From positions 124,001-188,000 of the forward strand of contig JASGKO010000004.1 in NCBI GenBank assembly GCA_049840595.1: DNA of 64,000 bases. The letters run 5' to 3'. Source of the DNA: JASGKO01 sp049840595. Its GTDB lineage: Bacteria; Verrucomicrobiota; Verrucomicrobiia; Chthoniobacterales; Chthoniobacteraceae. The notes under the pieces were generated by a model that was not told where the DNA came from, searched no databases, and saw only the letters and a list, made by a program, of their open reading frames with translations. Of this stretch, positions 17,108-26,306 are shown in pieces (the stretch's first letter is position 1; each line of letters starts with the position of its first letter). A program made the position numbers and the translations under genes.

Positions 17108-17554
17108 TCAGGCAGCTTGCAGATTTTTGACGGAATCTGCCGTGGCGGGGTCCTGACGCATGGCATTGACCATGGCCGCGAGTTCACCGAGGTCGAAGGG
17201 TTTGCCCAGCAGGCGGCGAATTCCGGCGCGACGAAGTTTTTCCCCGTCCACCTGCTCCTTGCGACCGGTGATCAGGAGGATCTTGATTTCCGGGTTTAGT
17301 GCGCGGGCCTGGGTGGCCAGTTCCAGCCCGCTCATCTCCGGCATATCCAGGTCGGTGACGATCAATTCGTATTCCTGGGCCTTTGCCTGAAAAGCCTGCA
17401 TCGCCTCCCAGGCGGATTGGTATTCCTCCACCTCGGCCGCATTCATTCGCCGGAGCACCATCGCGACCAGGCGCGCGAGGTGCGGGTTGTCATCGACCAC
17501 CAGCCAGCGGGGACGAAGGGAAAGCGGATTCAGGGATACAAATGCCTCGTTCAT
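17108..17554 (-). CDS. Stand-alone response regulator receiver protein
   Basis: This 148-residue protein is a single receiver domain with no output domain. The acidic pocket is D21/D22 (VVDDN), the phospho-acceptor D68 sits in TDLDMPEMSG, and the switch Thr96 and Lys118 (LGKPF) are present. It should therefore accept phosphate. It heads the operon of exported proteins and is divergent from an OmpR-type regulator/kinase pair 109 bases away. It may be a phosphate sink or a second target of that kinase, which is inference from position. Confidence 0.88.
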   Translation of the reverse strand: MNEAFVSLNPLSLRPRWLVVDDNPHLARLVAMVLRRMNAAEVEEYQSAWEAMQAFQAKAQEYELIVTDLDMPEMSGLELATQARALNPEIKILLITGRKEQVDGEKLRRAGIRRLLGKPFDLGELAAMVNAMRQDPATADSVKNLQAA

Positions 17555-17577
17555 GGCCGCACCGTGCCACGGCGAAG

Positions 17578-17637
17578 ATTAAGCCATCGTGAAGACGGTG
17601 GGGATTTGCGAAAAAACTTTCTTCATCGTGGCTTAAT
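17578..17637. promoter_or_regulatory. Long inverted repeat in the divergent promoter region
   Basis: Between the divergent response regulators, ATTAAGCCATCGTGAAGA (17578-17595) faces TCTTCATCGTGGCTTAAT (17620-17637). The outer nine bases and inner six bases are perfectly complementary, and only the central bases differ. CATCGTG also occurs as a direct repeat, once in each arm. The arms are 24 bases apart. A site like this between two regulator genes is probably the binding site of the OmpR-type regulator, controlling both transcription units. Confidence 0.55.
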
Positions 17638-17663
17638 GGAGGGCGTGCTAGAACAGTTCATCC

Positions 17664-18317
17664 ATGCGCCTCCTCATTGTTGAAGATGAACCCGATTTTC
17701 TGCGTACCCTTGCCCAGTCGCTCCGCGAGGAGGGCTATGCCGTGGATACCGCCGGCGATGGCGAGGACGGTCTCTACAAGGCGGTGGAGGTGAACTACGA
17801 TGCGATCATCCTCGATGTGATGCTGCCCGAATTCGACGGCTTCGAATTGCTGCGCCGCCTGCGTCGCACCAAACAAACGCCTGTGCTCATGCTCACGGCG
17901 CGGGTGAAGGTGAACGATCGTATTCACGGCCTCGACACTGGAGCGGACGATTATCTCGCCAAGCCGGTGGATCTCAACGAGCTTGCCGCCCGTGTGCGCG
18001 CGCTCATTCGCCGGGCCAATGGGAATGCCAGCCCGCTGGTGAAAATCGGCGGAGTGGAAGTGGACACCGCCGCGCGCACGGCCACTTTGAATGGCGAGGC
18101 CGTCGTTCTCACCGCTCGCGAGTATTCGCTGCTGGAATTCCTCGTCCAGCAGCGCGCCAAGATCGTCACCCGCACTCAGCTCTACGAGCACCTGCACGAC
18201 GAGAACGACTCGCCACTATCCAATCTGGTGGATGTGCATGTTTTCAATCTCCGCAAGAAGCTGGGCGCGGATTTCATCGTGACCCATCGCGGGCAGGGCT
18301 ACAGCGTCGGCATATGA
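17664..18317 (+). CDS. OmpR/PhoB-family response regulator
   Basis: This two-domain regulator (217 residues) has an N-terminal receiver with acidic residues E7/D8, phospho-acceptor D51 (ILDVMLPEFDG), T78 and K100. The winged-helix DNA-binding domain spans about 125-217 (LTAREYSLLEFLVQQRAKIVTRTQL). It overlaps the sensor kinase start as ATGA. With the kinase it forms a two-component system, and it lies divergent from the YHYH/TIGR02597/MbnP-MbnH operon, which it is likely to control through the inverted repeat at 17578-17637. Similar pairs often answer to metals or envelope stress. Confidence 0.93.
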   Translation: MRLLIVEDEPDFLRTLAQSLREEGYAVDTAGDGEDGLYKAVEVNYDAIILDVMLPEFDGFELLRRLRRTKQTPVLMLTARVKVNDRIHGLDTGADDYLAKPVDLNELAARVRALIRRANGNASPLVKIGGVEVDTAARTATLNGEAVVLTAREYSLLEFLVQQRAKIVTRTQLYEHLHDENDSPLSNLVDVHVFNLRKKLGADFIVTHRGQGYSVGI

Positions 18318-19775
18318 ACTGGTTTCCTCACTCCCTTCGCTGGCGGATTCAATTGTGGCATGGGTTGTTGCTCCTGGGGGTGATCGTGGCGTTTTGTTTC
18401 ACCAGCTACCGGTTGCAACGCGAGGAGACGATTCGCCATGCCGATGGCGAGTTGGATCTGCGGCTGACGGCCTTGACCAATGCCTTGCAGCAGGGTGGTC
18501 GGCAGGCTCGACCGGAAGTTCCCCCGGCTCCGGGCGAAGAGGATGGTCCACCACCCGGAATGCCTGGCGCGGGCGGACCGCCCACGTTGCCTACGAGTTT
18601 TCAATCAGCCGAATTGACCAGCCTTTTCGATCCGAAAGATCCCAATCCTTTTTACTATGTGGTCTGGTCGCGGCGCGGAGAAGTGCTGGGGGGTGCAGAT
18701 GCCGACATCAACGGTATTCCCAAGCCGCCAACGGAGCATCGTGGATTGACCCGGGTTGTTCGCGATCGACCAGGCGTGCACGAAATGTACGTGGTGACCC
18801 CGCCTGGCGAGTGTCTGCTCGTGGGCCGCTCGATCCGCCCGATTGACCGTGAGTTGAACCAAACGCTGTTGCGCTTTGTCGCACTCGGTGTGGCCGTGCT
18901 GGTAGTGGGGCTGGCTGGGGGGGGGGTGGTTGAGCTCCCGGGCGATCCGCCCGGTGGCGGATATCAGCCGCGCCGCGACGCGGATTGCTGCGGGAAATTT
19001 GTCAGAGCGTATTCACACGGATGAAAGCGCCGGGGAACTGAGTGAACTGGCCCGGGTGCTCAACGACACCTTTGCCCGGCTCGAGGCGGTCTTTGCTGAG
19101 CAGGCCCGCTTCACCTCCGATGCTGCTCATGAATTGCGCACGCCCGTTTCCGTGATTCTGGCACAAACCCAGCTTGCGCTCTCCCGCCCGCGCAGTGCGA
19201 CGGATTACGTGGAGACGATTGAGACGGTGCAACGTTCGGCCCAACGCATGCAGGGACTGATGGAATCACTGCTTACGCTTGCCTGTCTGGATGCCCACTC
19301 GGAGCCGCTCCAGCGGCAGCCATGTGATCTGGCCGTGCTGGCCGCCGAGCATCTCGATGCGATTCGACCGCTGGCGCTGGAACGGGGAATTCCCTTGCAC
19401 TCAGAGCTTGCTTCAACCGTCTGCGCAGTGGATCTGGATCGCATTGGCCAGATTCTCGATAATCTACTCACCAATGCCGTGAAATACAGCCGTCCCGGCG
19501 ACGAGGTGCGCCTTGCGACGCGACTGGAAAACGGCAGCGCAATCGTGCGTGTGTCCGACAGTGGTCCCGGGATTGCCACCGAGCATCTGCCGCATCTCTT
19601 TGAGCGTTTCTATCGGGCCGACCGCTCACGCAATCGCTCCACCGGCGGCGCTGGGCTCGGTCTCGCCATCTGCAAGAGTCTGGCCGAAGCGCATGGTGGC
19701 AGTATTCAGGTGGAGAGCGAGCGGGGGAAGGGGACAGCCTTTACGCTACGGATTCCGGTTGGCGTGACGAGGTAG
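18314..19775 (+). CDS. Membrane sensor histidine kinase, frame break in a G10 run
   Basis: The N-terminal membrane helix (about 15-33) is followed by a periplasmic sensor region with a Pro/Gly-rich stretch, a second helix (about 185-207), HAMP, and a HisKA domain with His272 in SDAAHELRTP. The ATPase domain has DNLLTNAVKYS, SDSGPGIA, FERFYR and GGAGLGLAI. The run of ten G at 18917-18926 contains one base too many. With nine, helix 2 reads LVVGLAGGWWLSSRAIRPV straight into HAMP. Corrected length is about 486 residues. The layout resembles heavy-metal (CusS-like) kinases, but the signal is unknown. Confidence 0.9.
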
Positions 19776-19930
19776 CGTCTTAGAAAATTGAGTGAGTTCA
19801 TAAAATCCCGCCCATGGATGGAATAAATGAGCGAGTTGCCTCCTCTCATTTTCGAAGCACCTGCGAATTCCTTTGCCGGCTGAGCTTCAACAAACCATTC
19901 CCCTGTTGGGATCGATCAAAAACAAACCCT

Positions 19931-20206
19931 ATGAAAATCACGACTAAACTCGCCCTTATCGTTGCCACCCTGGCCACCTTCGGAACCACGGCCGCCTTTG
20001 CGGACAGTCCTGAATTGCAAAACCGGCTGGCCTTGAATCGTCAGTTGGCAGCCAGCAATCAATCGCCTACGACGGTGGCCCTTTATGCCACGCGGCACGG
20101 CCTGGGGCAGCGTGCCATGGAGAGTCAGTGCATGAAACCGCAAGTCCAACTGCGGTATGACGCCCACGGGCAACTGCACGTGGAATCGGTTGCCTGCAAT
20201 CAGTAA
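19931..20206 (+). CDS. Small exported protein of unknown family
   Basis: The 91-residue product has a clear signal peptide (MKITTKLALIVATLATFGTT, cleavage near AFA-DS). The mature part of about 66 residues contains two cysteines (SQCMKP and VACNQ at the very end), which may form a disulfide in the periplasm. The start at 19931 is chosen for the signal peptide; the frame is open further upstream. It follows the sensor kinase by 155 bases on the same strand, so it could be a target or accessory of that system. I do not recognise the family. Confidence 0.65.
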   Translation: MKITTKLALIVATLATFGTTAAFADSPELQNRLALNRQLAASNQSPTTVALYATRHGLGQRAMESQCMKPQVQLRYDAHGQLHVESVACNQ

Positions 20207-20224
20207 CCGGCACTTCGGTTTTTG

Positions 20225-20257
20225 GTCTCCCCGTTTTTGCTTGGCAAGCGGGGAGAC
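20225..20257. terminator. Inverted repeat between convergent genes, terminator-like
   Basis: GTCTCCCCG (20225-20233) and CGGGGAGAC (20249-20257) form a perfect nine-base stem with a 15-base loop, exactly between the small exported gene and the convergent topB. The flanks hold only short T/A runs. It probably ends both transcripts. Confidence 0.6.
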
Positions 20258-20261
20258 TGGT

Positions 20262-22773
20262 TTATTCCGCCGTGGCAGCGGCTTTGGCCGGTTTCTTTGC
20301 GGGCGCTTTCTCCTTCTTCGCGCGCGGTTCGAATTCAAAGCCGACCTTGTTCCCTTCCAGCTTGAGAAAAGCGGAGAACGGACGGCCTTTCTTCGAGATG
20401 AATTTCGGAATGAGATCCGTCTTGCCTTCGCGGAAAAGTTTCAGCGCCTGCGCGGCGGGGATTTCCTTTTGCAGGATCGTCTTGCCCATGCGCACGGGCT
20501 TCGCCTTGGCGTCGGTCGGCACGAAGATGAAGGCACTATCGGTCTCCTTCACCACGCCGCCATTGGCCTCGCCGAGCACCGGCGCGTTTTCCAGATCGGC
20601 CTTCGCGCCTTCGCTGGAGGCGGGTTTGTCGAACTCAAAGGTCACGCGCCATTCCTTGCCGCCTTTTTCCTCGTTCTCCACTTCGCCGATGGTTACCACC
20701 GCGTCAAAGGTGCGGCCCATCTTGCTCCGGAAGCCGGAGAGCGGGCCGACACGGCCTTCGGAAAGGAGCGTCTTCACTTCCTCGCGCTCGAATTCACGGT
20801 CAGCGAGCTTTTTCCAGACCCGCAGGCCGCAACTCGCGCACTCGAAGGTGCGGTAGTCTTCTTTGAACGGGCCGCCCGCGCACTTTGGGCACTTCACTTC
20901 AAGCGGCTGGTAATCCCCTTGGATATCCGTGCCGGTAAAACTTTTCACCTTGGCTACCAGATCGTTGGTGAGCCCGCGGATCTGCTGCATGAACTCGTCG
21001 CGCCCCAGCTTGCCACGCTCCATCTGCTTGAGCTTCGATTCCCACTCACCGGTCAACTCCGGCTTGGTGAGCACCTCGGCATGCAGGTTGCGGAGCAGGG
21101 TGATCAACGAAATGCCTTTCGCCATCGCGATCAAGTCACGGCCTTGGCGGTCGATGTAGCCTTCAAAGATGAGACCTTCGATAATCGACGCGCGCGTGGC
21201 CGGCGTGCCGAGTCCCTTCTCGCTCATCGCTTCGCGGAGTTCCTCGTCGTCGATCAGCTTGCCCGCGCCTTCCATGGCGGAGAGGAGCGTCGCCTCCGAG
21301 TAACGGGCCGGGGGCTTGGTTACGTTTTCCTTCACCTCGATCGCCTGTGTCTGCGCGGTTTCCCCGGCGCGCACGGCGGTGATCGCCTTGTCGCTCTCGC
21401 CGCTGCCCTCGGCTTCGCGGCCGTAAACGGCCAGCCAGCCCGGATCCACGATAATGCGGCCATCGGTCTTGAACGCCTCGCCTTCCACGCGGGTGATGCG
21501 GGTCGTTACTTCAAATTGCGCCGGCCGGGTAAAACACCGCAATGAAACGGCGCGCCACCATGTCGAAAATCTTCTGCTCCGCCTCGTCGAGGCTCTTCGG
21601 AGCCTGGCCGGTAGGGACGATCGCAAAGTGGTCGCTCACCTTCGCATTGTCGAAGATGCGCTTGCTCGGGCGCACCCAGCCGTTGCTGAGCGCCTTGGTC
21701 GCGTGCCCGGCCAGCGTAGGATCGGCAAAGCTGCCGAGCACATTGCGCGCGGTGGCAAGGTGGTCCTCCGGCAAGTAGCGGGAATCCGTTCGCGGATAGG
21801 TGAGCGCCTTGTGCTTCTCGTAAAGCGCCTGCGCGATTTGCAGAGTCCGGCGCGCAGAGAAGCTGAAGCGGCTATTTGCCTCGCGTTGGAGTGTGGTGAG
21901 ATCGTAGAGCAAGGGCGGCGCCTGGGTGGCGGGCTTTTTCTCTTCTTCGACAATGCCGGTCTTGCCCTCGCACTTGGCCTTGATCGCGTCCGCTTTCTCG
22001 CGGTCCCAGATCCGTTCTGCGCGGGCGTCTTCATCGCCGTTGCGCTTGAACTTCTCGTCGAACCAGCGCCCGCGATAGCTTCCGGCACTGACGCCAAAAT
22101 CTCCATACACTTCAAAGTAAGGCCGGGGCTGAAAGCCGCGGATTTTCTCCTCGCGCTCGACCAGAATCGCCAGCGTCGGCGTCTGCACGCGACCGGCGGT
22201 CGTTTTCTGGAAGCCGCCGATCCGGGAATTGAACGCAGTCAGCGCACGGGTGGAATTGATGCCCACCAGCCAGTCGCTCTCGGAGCGCGAGGTCGCGGCA
22301 TCCGCCAGTGGTCGCATTTCCTCGTCGGTCCGCAGGCGGGTAAAGGCGTCGCGAATCGCTTGCGGAGTCATCGATTGCAGCCAGAGGCGTTTCACTGGCT
22401 TGTTCGTACCAGTGATGCGGGTCAGGTTGCGGAAAATCAGTTCGCCCTCGCGCCCGGCGTCACACGCGTTTACGAGCTCGGTGACTTCCTTGTTCTTGAT
22501 CAGGCGCTTGAGCAGGTTGAATCGGGTCTCGGTCTTCTCGATCGGCTTCAGTGCAAATTCATGCGGGAGTACTGGCAGGTTTTCGAGGTTCCATTTGCCA
22601 CGCTTGGGCTCCACGCCTTCCGGGGCGCAGATTTCCACCAGGTGACCGATGGCCGAGGAGATGATGGTGCTCTCGTTTTCAAAATAATCGCCATTACGCT
22701 CAAACTTGCCCAGAGCGCGGGCGAGGTCGGCGGCTACACTTGGTTTTTCGGCGATGACGAGGCTTTTTCCCAT
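20262..22773 (-). CDS. topB: DNA topoisomerase III-like type IA topoisomerase, frame break near 21518-21529
   Basis: This enzyme makes and reseals single-strand breaks to relax or decatenate DNA. It has an N-terminal TOPRIM domain (LVIAEKPSVA, ACDAGREGELI), the catalytic tyrosine in TYPRTDSRYL, and C-terminal zinc-ribbon-like repeats (CPKCAGGPFKEDYRTFECASCG) followed by a Lys/Ala-rich tail. Around 21518-21529 (GCGCCGGCCGGG on the plus strand) one extra base shifts the frame. Removing it gives VFYPAAQFEV and a single chain of about 836 residues. The family is normally intact, so a sequence error is the likely cause. Confidence 0.9.
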
Positions 22774-22801
22774 GTTCTATAATCGGGTTCCGTGGGAACT
22801 C

Positions 22802-22819
22802 GGTGGCCGGGGGGCCACC
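22802..22819. repeat. Short perfect hairpin between dprA and topB
   Basis: GGTGGCC (22802-22808) and GGCCACC (22813-22819) form a seven-base stem around GGGG. No T-run follows on the minus strand, so it is a weak candidate for a dprA terminator or a structure in the topB leader. I see no gene in 22774-22915. Confidence 0.4.
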
Positions 22820-22915
22820 TATACAGCATCCACAAACGGGTCGGAAAATAGAGAACGTCGCGTCCGCGGGCAACAGACATTTTTGCCAATTTAATGAAAA
22901 TTGGTGTTCGTATGA

Positions 22916-24064
22916 CTACTGAATCTTTACAAAATGCCTCCCGGGAAGCTGTTTCACGAGCCGTTTAATTTCCAAAGTCAGCAGGCTGGAGGAGACGATC
23001 CCTGTCGGAAGTTGGGTTCGGGAGATGATTTCGTCCATCGCCATTTCTCCTTCGCCGAGGGCGTCATAGATCAGGCGTTCGTTTTCGGGGAGTTCCATGA
23101 CTCTCGGGTTTGCCGGGGTCTCGGCGGGAGCTTCGTCGAAAAGCACATCGAGATCATCCAGAATGTCCTTTGCCGAGGTCACTAGCTTGGCTCCCTGCTG
23201 GATCAGGCGATTGGTCCCCGCCGAGGAGGGGCGGTCAATCGGGCCTGGCACCGCGTAGATCGAGCGCCCTTGTTCCAGCGCCTGGTTGGCCGTAATGAGT
23301 GCGCCACTGTTCAGCGCCGCCTCCACCACCAGCAGCGCGCGGCTCCAGCCGCTCACGATCCGGTTGCGCATCGGAAAGGTCTGCGTGCTCGCCTTCATCT
23401 GCATGGGGAACTCGCTCACCACCGCGCCGTTCTGCGCGATCATTTCGGCCAGGGCCGCGTTTTCGCGTGGGTAGAGCTGGCTCAAGCCCGAGCCGAGGAC
23501 CGCGATCGTGCGTCCCTTGGCTGCGAGCGCGCCCTGGTGCGCTGCCGTATCGATGCCCCGCGCGAGGCCGCTCACCACCGTCATGCCCGCGTAGGCGAGT
23601 TGGAAGGAAAGCTTCTTGGCCGATTCGAGCCCATAGTGCGTGGCCTGCCGCGAACCCACCACGCCCACGCCATGGCAGTCGCGTTCCTTCAAGTCGCCCC
23701 ACACGTAGAGCACCATCGGCGGATCGTGAATTTCCTTCAGCGAGGGGGGATACTCCGGCGATTCCTCGGTGATCACGTGGGCGCCGAATTCTTCGACCCG
23801 CTTCAACTCCTCCTCCAGCTTCACCGTTTCCTGCCAGCTCGCAATCGCCGCCGCTGTATCCGGGCCGATGCCCTCCACCGTGCGCAATTCGTGGGTTTTC
23901 GCGAGCAGGATGCGCTCCGCAGTTTCAAACACGCGCAGCAATCTGCGCAACCGGACCGGTCCCACGCCGGGGATGAGATTAAGGGCAAGTCGAGCCTCCG
24001 TGGAATTCACGGGATTGAAAGTAGCGGTCTCTGGGTTGGAAACAATCCCGGAAAAAATCTGCAA
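22916..24064 (-). CDS. dprA: DNA-processing protein DprA
   Basis: DprA (382 residues) loads RecA onto incoming single-stranded DNA during natural transformation. An N-terminal helix-hairpin-helix/SAM-like region (LNLIPGVGPVRLRRLL) precedes the Rossmann-like core with GVVGSRQATHYG, VSGLARGIDTAAHQGAL, AVLGSGLSQLYPREN and SEFPM. A C-terminal winged helix is seen at about 315-380 (YDALGEGEMAMDEIISRTQLP). It lies upstream of topB on the same strand. A comF-type gene occurs in the next cluster, so the region carries two genes often tied to competence. Confidence 0.95.
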   Translation of the reverse strand: MQIFSGIVSNPETATFNPVNSTEARLALNLIPGVGPVRLRRLLRVFETAERILLAKTHELRTVEGIGPDTAAAIASWQETVKLEEELKRVEEFGAHVITEESPEYPPSLKEIHDPPMVLYVWGDLKERDCHGVGVVGSRQATHYGLESAKKLSFQLAYAGMTVVSGLARGIDTAAHQGALAAKGRTIAVLGSGLSQLYPRENAALAEMIAQNGAVVSEFPMQMKASTQTFPMRNRIVSGWSRALLVVEAALNSGALITANQALEQGRSIYAVPGPIDRPSSAGTNRLIQQGAKLVTSAKDILDDLDVLFDEAPAETPANPRVMELPENERLIYDALGEGEMAMDEIISRTQLPTGIVSSSLLTLEIKRLVKQLPGRHFVKIQ

Positions 24065-24128
24065 ATTTTTTTACGCGAACCCCTTGCCATGTTCCAAGAA
24101 AGCTGCTTTCTTTGCGTCCCTTCACAAC

Positions 24129-24204
<76 letters not shown>

Positions 24205-24213
24205 TGTCAGGCT

Positions 24214-25422
24214 TCACTGCATGGTTTCTCTCGGCAATGAATCGCCATCGAGAATCGCCAATGCTTCACCCACCAGAAATAGCGAGCCGGTTACCAGGGA
24301 TTTGGTAGCGGATTCTTTCGCCTGACTGAGCGCGGTTTTGATGGAGTCAACGCTTTCACCATGCCCACCTGCTTGCTGAACGATTTGAAGTAACTCGTCT
24401 GTGGTATGGGTCCGGGGATTGGCGGTGGGGACGAGCAGGAATTTTTCCGCCAGCGGGGCGAGGATGCGGGCCATTTGGACAACGTCCTTGTCGCGCAGTG
24501 CGCCGAAGATGATGAGCGGTTTTTCGTCGCCGAAGACTTCGTGCCAGGTGCGGACGAGGCGGTGCATGGCGGAGGGGTTGTGCGCGCCGTCGAGGATGAT
24601 GCGGTCGATTTGCTGGAATCTGCCCGGCCAGTAAACTTCGGCGAGGCCCTGGGCGACGGCGTTGCGATCAAGCGAGATGCCCGCCTGGTAAAGCGCGGCA
24701 ACGGCGAGGGCGGCGTTCAGCTTTTGATGACTGCCGACCAGGCCAACGGGGCTTTGCGACCAGGGAGCATCCACGACGGTGAGCTGGCTGTTCTGCTGGT
24801 CGGCGCGGGTGGCGATGACTTTGATCGCGCCGGGTTGCTGGGGCAGGCTGACGGTTGGGATGCCGCGCTTGATGATCCCGGCTTTTTCCACGGCCACTTT
24901 TTCCAGGGTGTCGCCGAGGATGGCGAGGTGATCGAGATCAATCTCGGTGAGCACCGAAACGGCAGGGGTGACCACGTTGGTAGAATCCAGGCGTCCGCCA
25001 AGGCCGGTTTCCAGCACCACCACGTCGGTGGCTGCCTGTTGAAACCACTCCAGCGCGAGAGCGGTGGCGATCTCAAAAAATGTAGGATGGTGTTCCCAGT
25101 CCTGCACCAGCTCGCGAATACGGGTGAGCCCGGCGGCGACTTCCGCGGCGGGCATGGGCTCGCCGTTGATGCGGATGCGTTCCTCGAAGCGCAGGAGATG
25201 TGGTGACGTAAAAAGACCGACCTTCAATCCCTGCGCGCGGGCGATGGAATCCATCATGGCGCAGACGGAGCCTTTGCCATTGGTGCCGGCGACGTGGAGG
25301 AATTTCGGACGCTTGGGATCGATTCCCAGCATGCGCAAGAGCTGTTGGATATTGCTCAGGCCCAGCTTGATCCCGTGCAGTTGCGTCGCATAGAGCCACT
25401 CGAGCGCCTCGGCGTAGTTCAT
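24214..25422 (-). CDS. folC: Folylpolyglutamate synthase / dihydrofolate synthase
   Basis: This Mur-ligase-family enzyme (402 residues) adds glutamate to folates and may also make dihydrofolate from dihydropteroate. The ATP loop HVAGTNGKGSVCAM is at about residues 42-55. The second signature LETGLGGRLDSTNVV and the catalytic region DHLAILGDTLEKVAVEKAGI follow, with a C-terminal domain from about 270 (LDGAHNPSAM). It is the last gene of a four-gene run after the CPBP-protease, comF-type and accD genes, 38 bases behind accD. This accD-folC pairing is common in bacteria. Confidence 0.95.
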   Translation of the reverse strand: MNYAEALEWLYATQLHGIKLGLSNIQQLLRMLGIDPKRPKFLHVAGTNGKGSVCAMMDSIARAQGLKVGLFTSPHLLRFEERIRINGEPMPAAEVAAGLTRIRELVQDWEHHPTFFEIATALALEWFQQAATDVVVLETGLGGRLDSTNVVTPAVSVLTEIDLDHLAILGDTLEKVAVEKAGIIKRGIPTVSLPQQPGAIKVIATRADQQNSQLTVVDAPWSQSPVGLVGSHQKLNAALAVAALYQAGISLDRNAVAQGLAEVYWPGRFQQIDRIILDGAHNPSAMHRLVRTWHEVFGDEKPLIIFGALRDKDVVQMARILAPLAEKFLLVPTANPRTHTTDELLQIVQQAGGHGESVDSIKTALSQAKESATKSLVTGSLFLVGEALAILDGDSLPRETMQ

Positions 25423-25460
25423 GACAACGAACGGATGGGGACTGCAATCGGCGCGAAAAC

Positions 25461-26294
25461 TCAGCGCGCGAGATAATCGATAATCGTGGAAAGCGTCTCC
25501 CGCATTTTCTTGCGATGGACGATCAGGTCGATGAGCCCGTGCTCTTCGAGAAACTCGGAGGTCTGGAAGCCCGGGGGCAGATCCTGGTGGGTCGTCTCCT
25601 TGATCACGCGCGGACCGGCAAAGCCGACCATCGCCTTTGGCTCGGCGAGGATTACATCGCCCACGGTGGCAAAGCTGGCGCTCACGCCGCCGGTGGTCGG
25701 GTGGGTGAGCACGGAAATGTAGGGGAGCGCTGCCTGGGAATGCAGGGCGAGAGCGCCGCAGGTTTTCGCCATCTGCATGAGGCTGAGCATACCCTCATAC
25801 ATGCGGGCGCCGCCGGAGGCGGAGAAAATGATCACGGGCACCTTGTCCTTCGTCCCGCGCTCGACGATGCGCGCGAGCTTTTCGCCGACGACGGAGCCCA
25901 TGGTGGCGGCGATGAAATTGAAGTCCATCACCGCGAGCGCGACCTTCTTGCCGTTGATCTTGCCGACACCGGTGATCACCGCGTCATGCAGGCCGGTGCG
26001 CTGCTGGTAGGTCTTGAGACGATCGGAGTAGGTGGCCATGCCCTTGAACTGCAGGGTGTCCACCGAGATCATGTTCATATCGAGCTCTTCGAAGCTGTCC
26101 TCATCCACCAGTTGCTCGATGCGCTCGTAGGCGCTCTGGGTGAAATGATGGTCGCACTTTGGGCAGACCCGCTGGTTTTCCAGAAGGGCGAGCTGATGGA
26201 TGACTTCGCCGCACTCGGGGCAGTTCTGCCAGAGGCCGGCGGGGATGTCCTTCTTCTTGTTATTGGTAAACGCTGGTTTTTTGAAAATGCCCAT
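25461..26294 (-). CDS. accD: Acetyl-CoA carboxylase carboxyltransferase subunit beta
   Basis: AccD (277 residues) with AccA transfers the carboxyl group from carboxybiotin to acetyl-CoA, giving malonyl-CoA for fatty-acid synthesis. The N-terminal zinc finger is visible as NCPECGE...VCPKCDHHF (residues about 25-47). The crotonase-fold core carries FSASGGARMYEGMLSLMQMAKT and THPTTGGVSASFA. Length is normal. It sits 12 bases after the comF-type gene and precedes folC. AccA is not in the window. Confidence 0.97.
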   Translation of the reverse strand: MGIFKKPAFTNNKKKDIPAGLWQNCPECGEVIHQLALLENQRVCPKCDHHFTQSAYERIEQLVDEDSFEELDMNMISVDTLQFKGMATYSDRLKTYQQRTGLHDAVITGVGKINGKKVALAVMDFNFIAATMGSVVGEKLARIVERGTKDKVPVIIFSASGGARMYEGMLSLMQMAKTCGALALHSQAALPYISVLTHPTTGGVSASFATVGDVILAEPKAMVGFAGPRVIKETTHQDLPPGFQTSEFLEEHGLIDLIVHRKKMRETLSTIIDYLAR

Positions 26295-26306
26295 AGTGGT
26301 GGTGGT

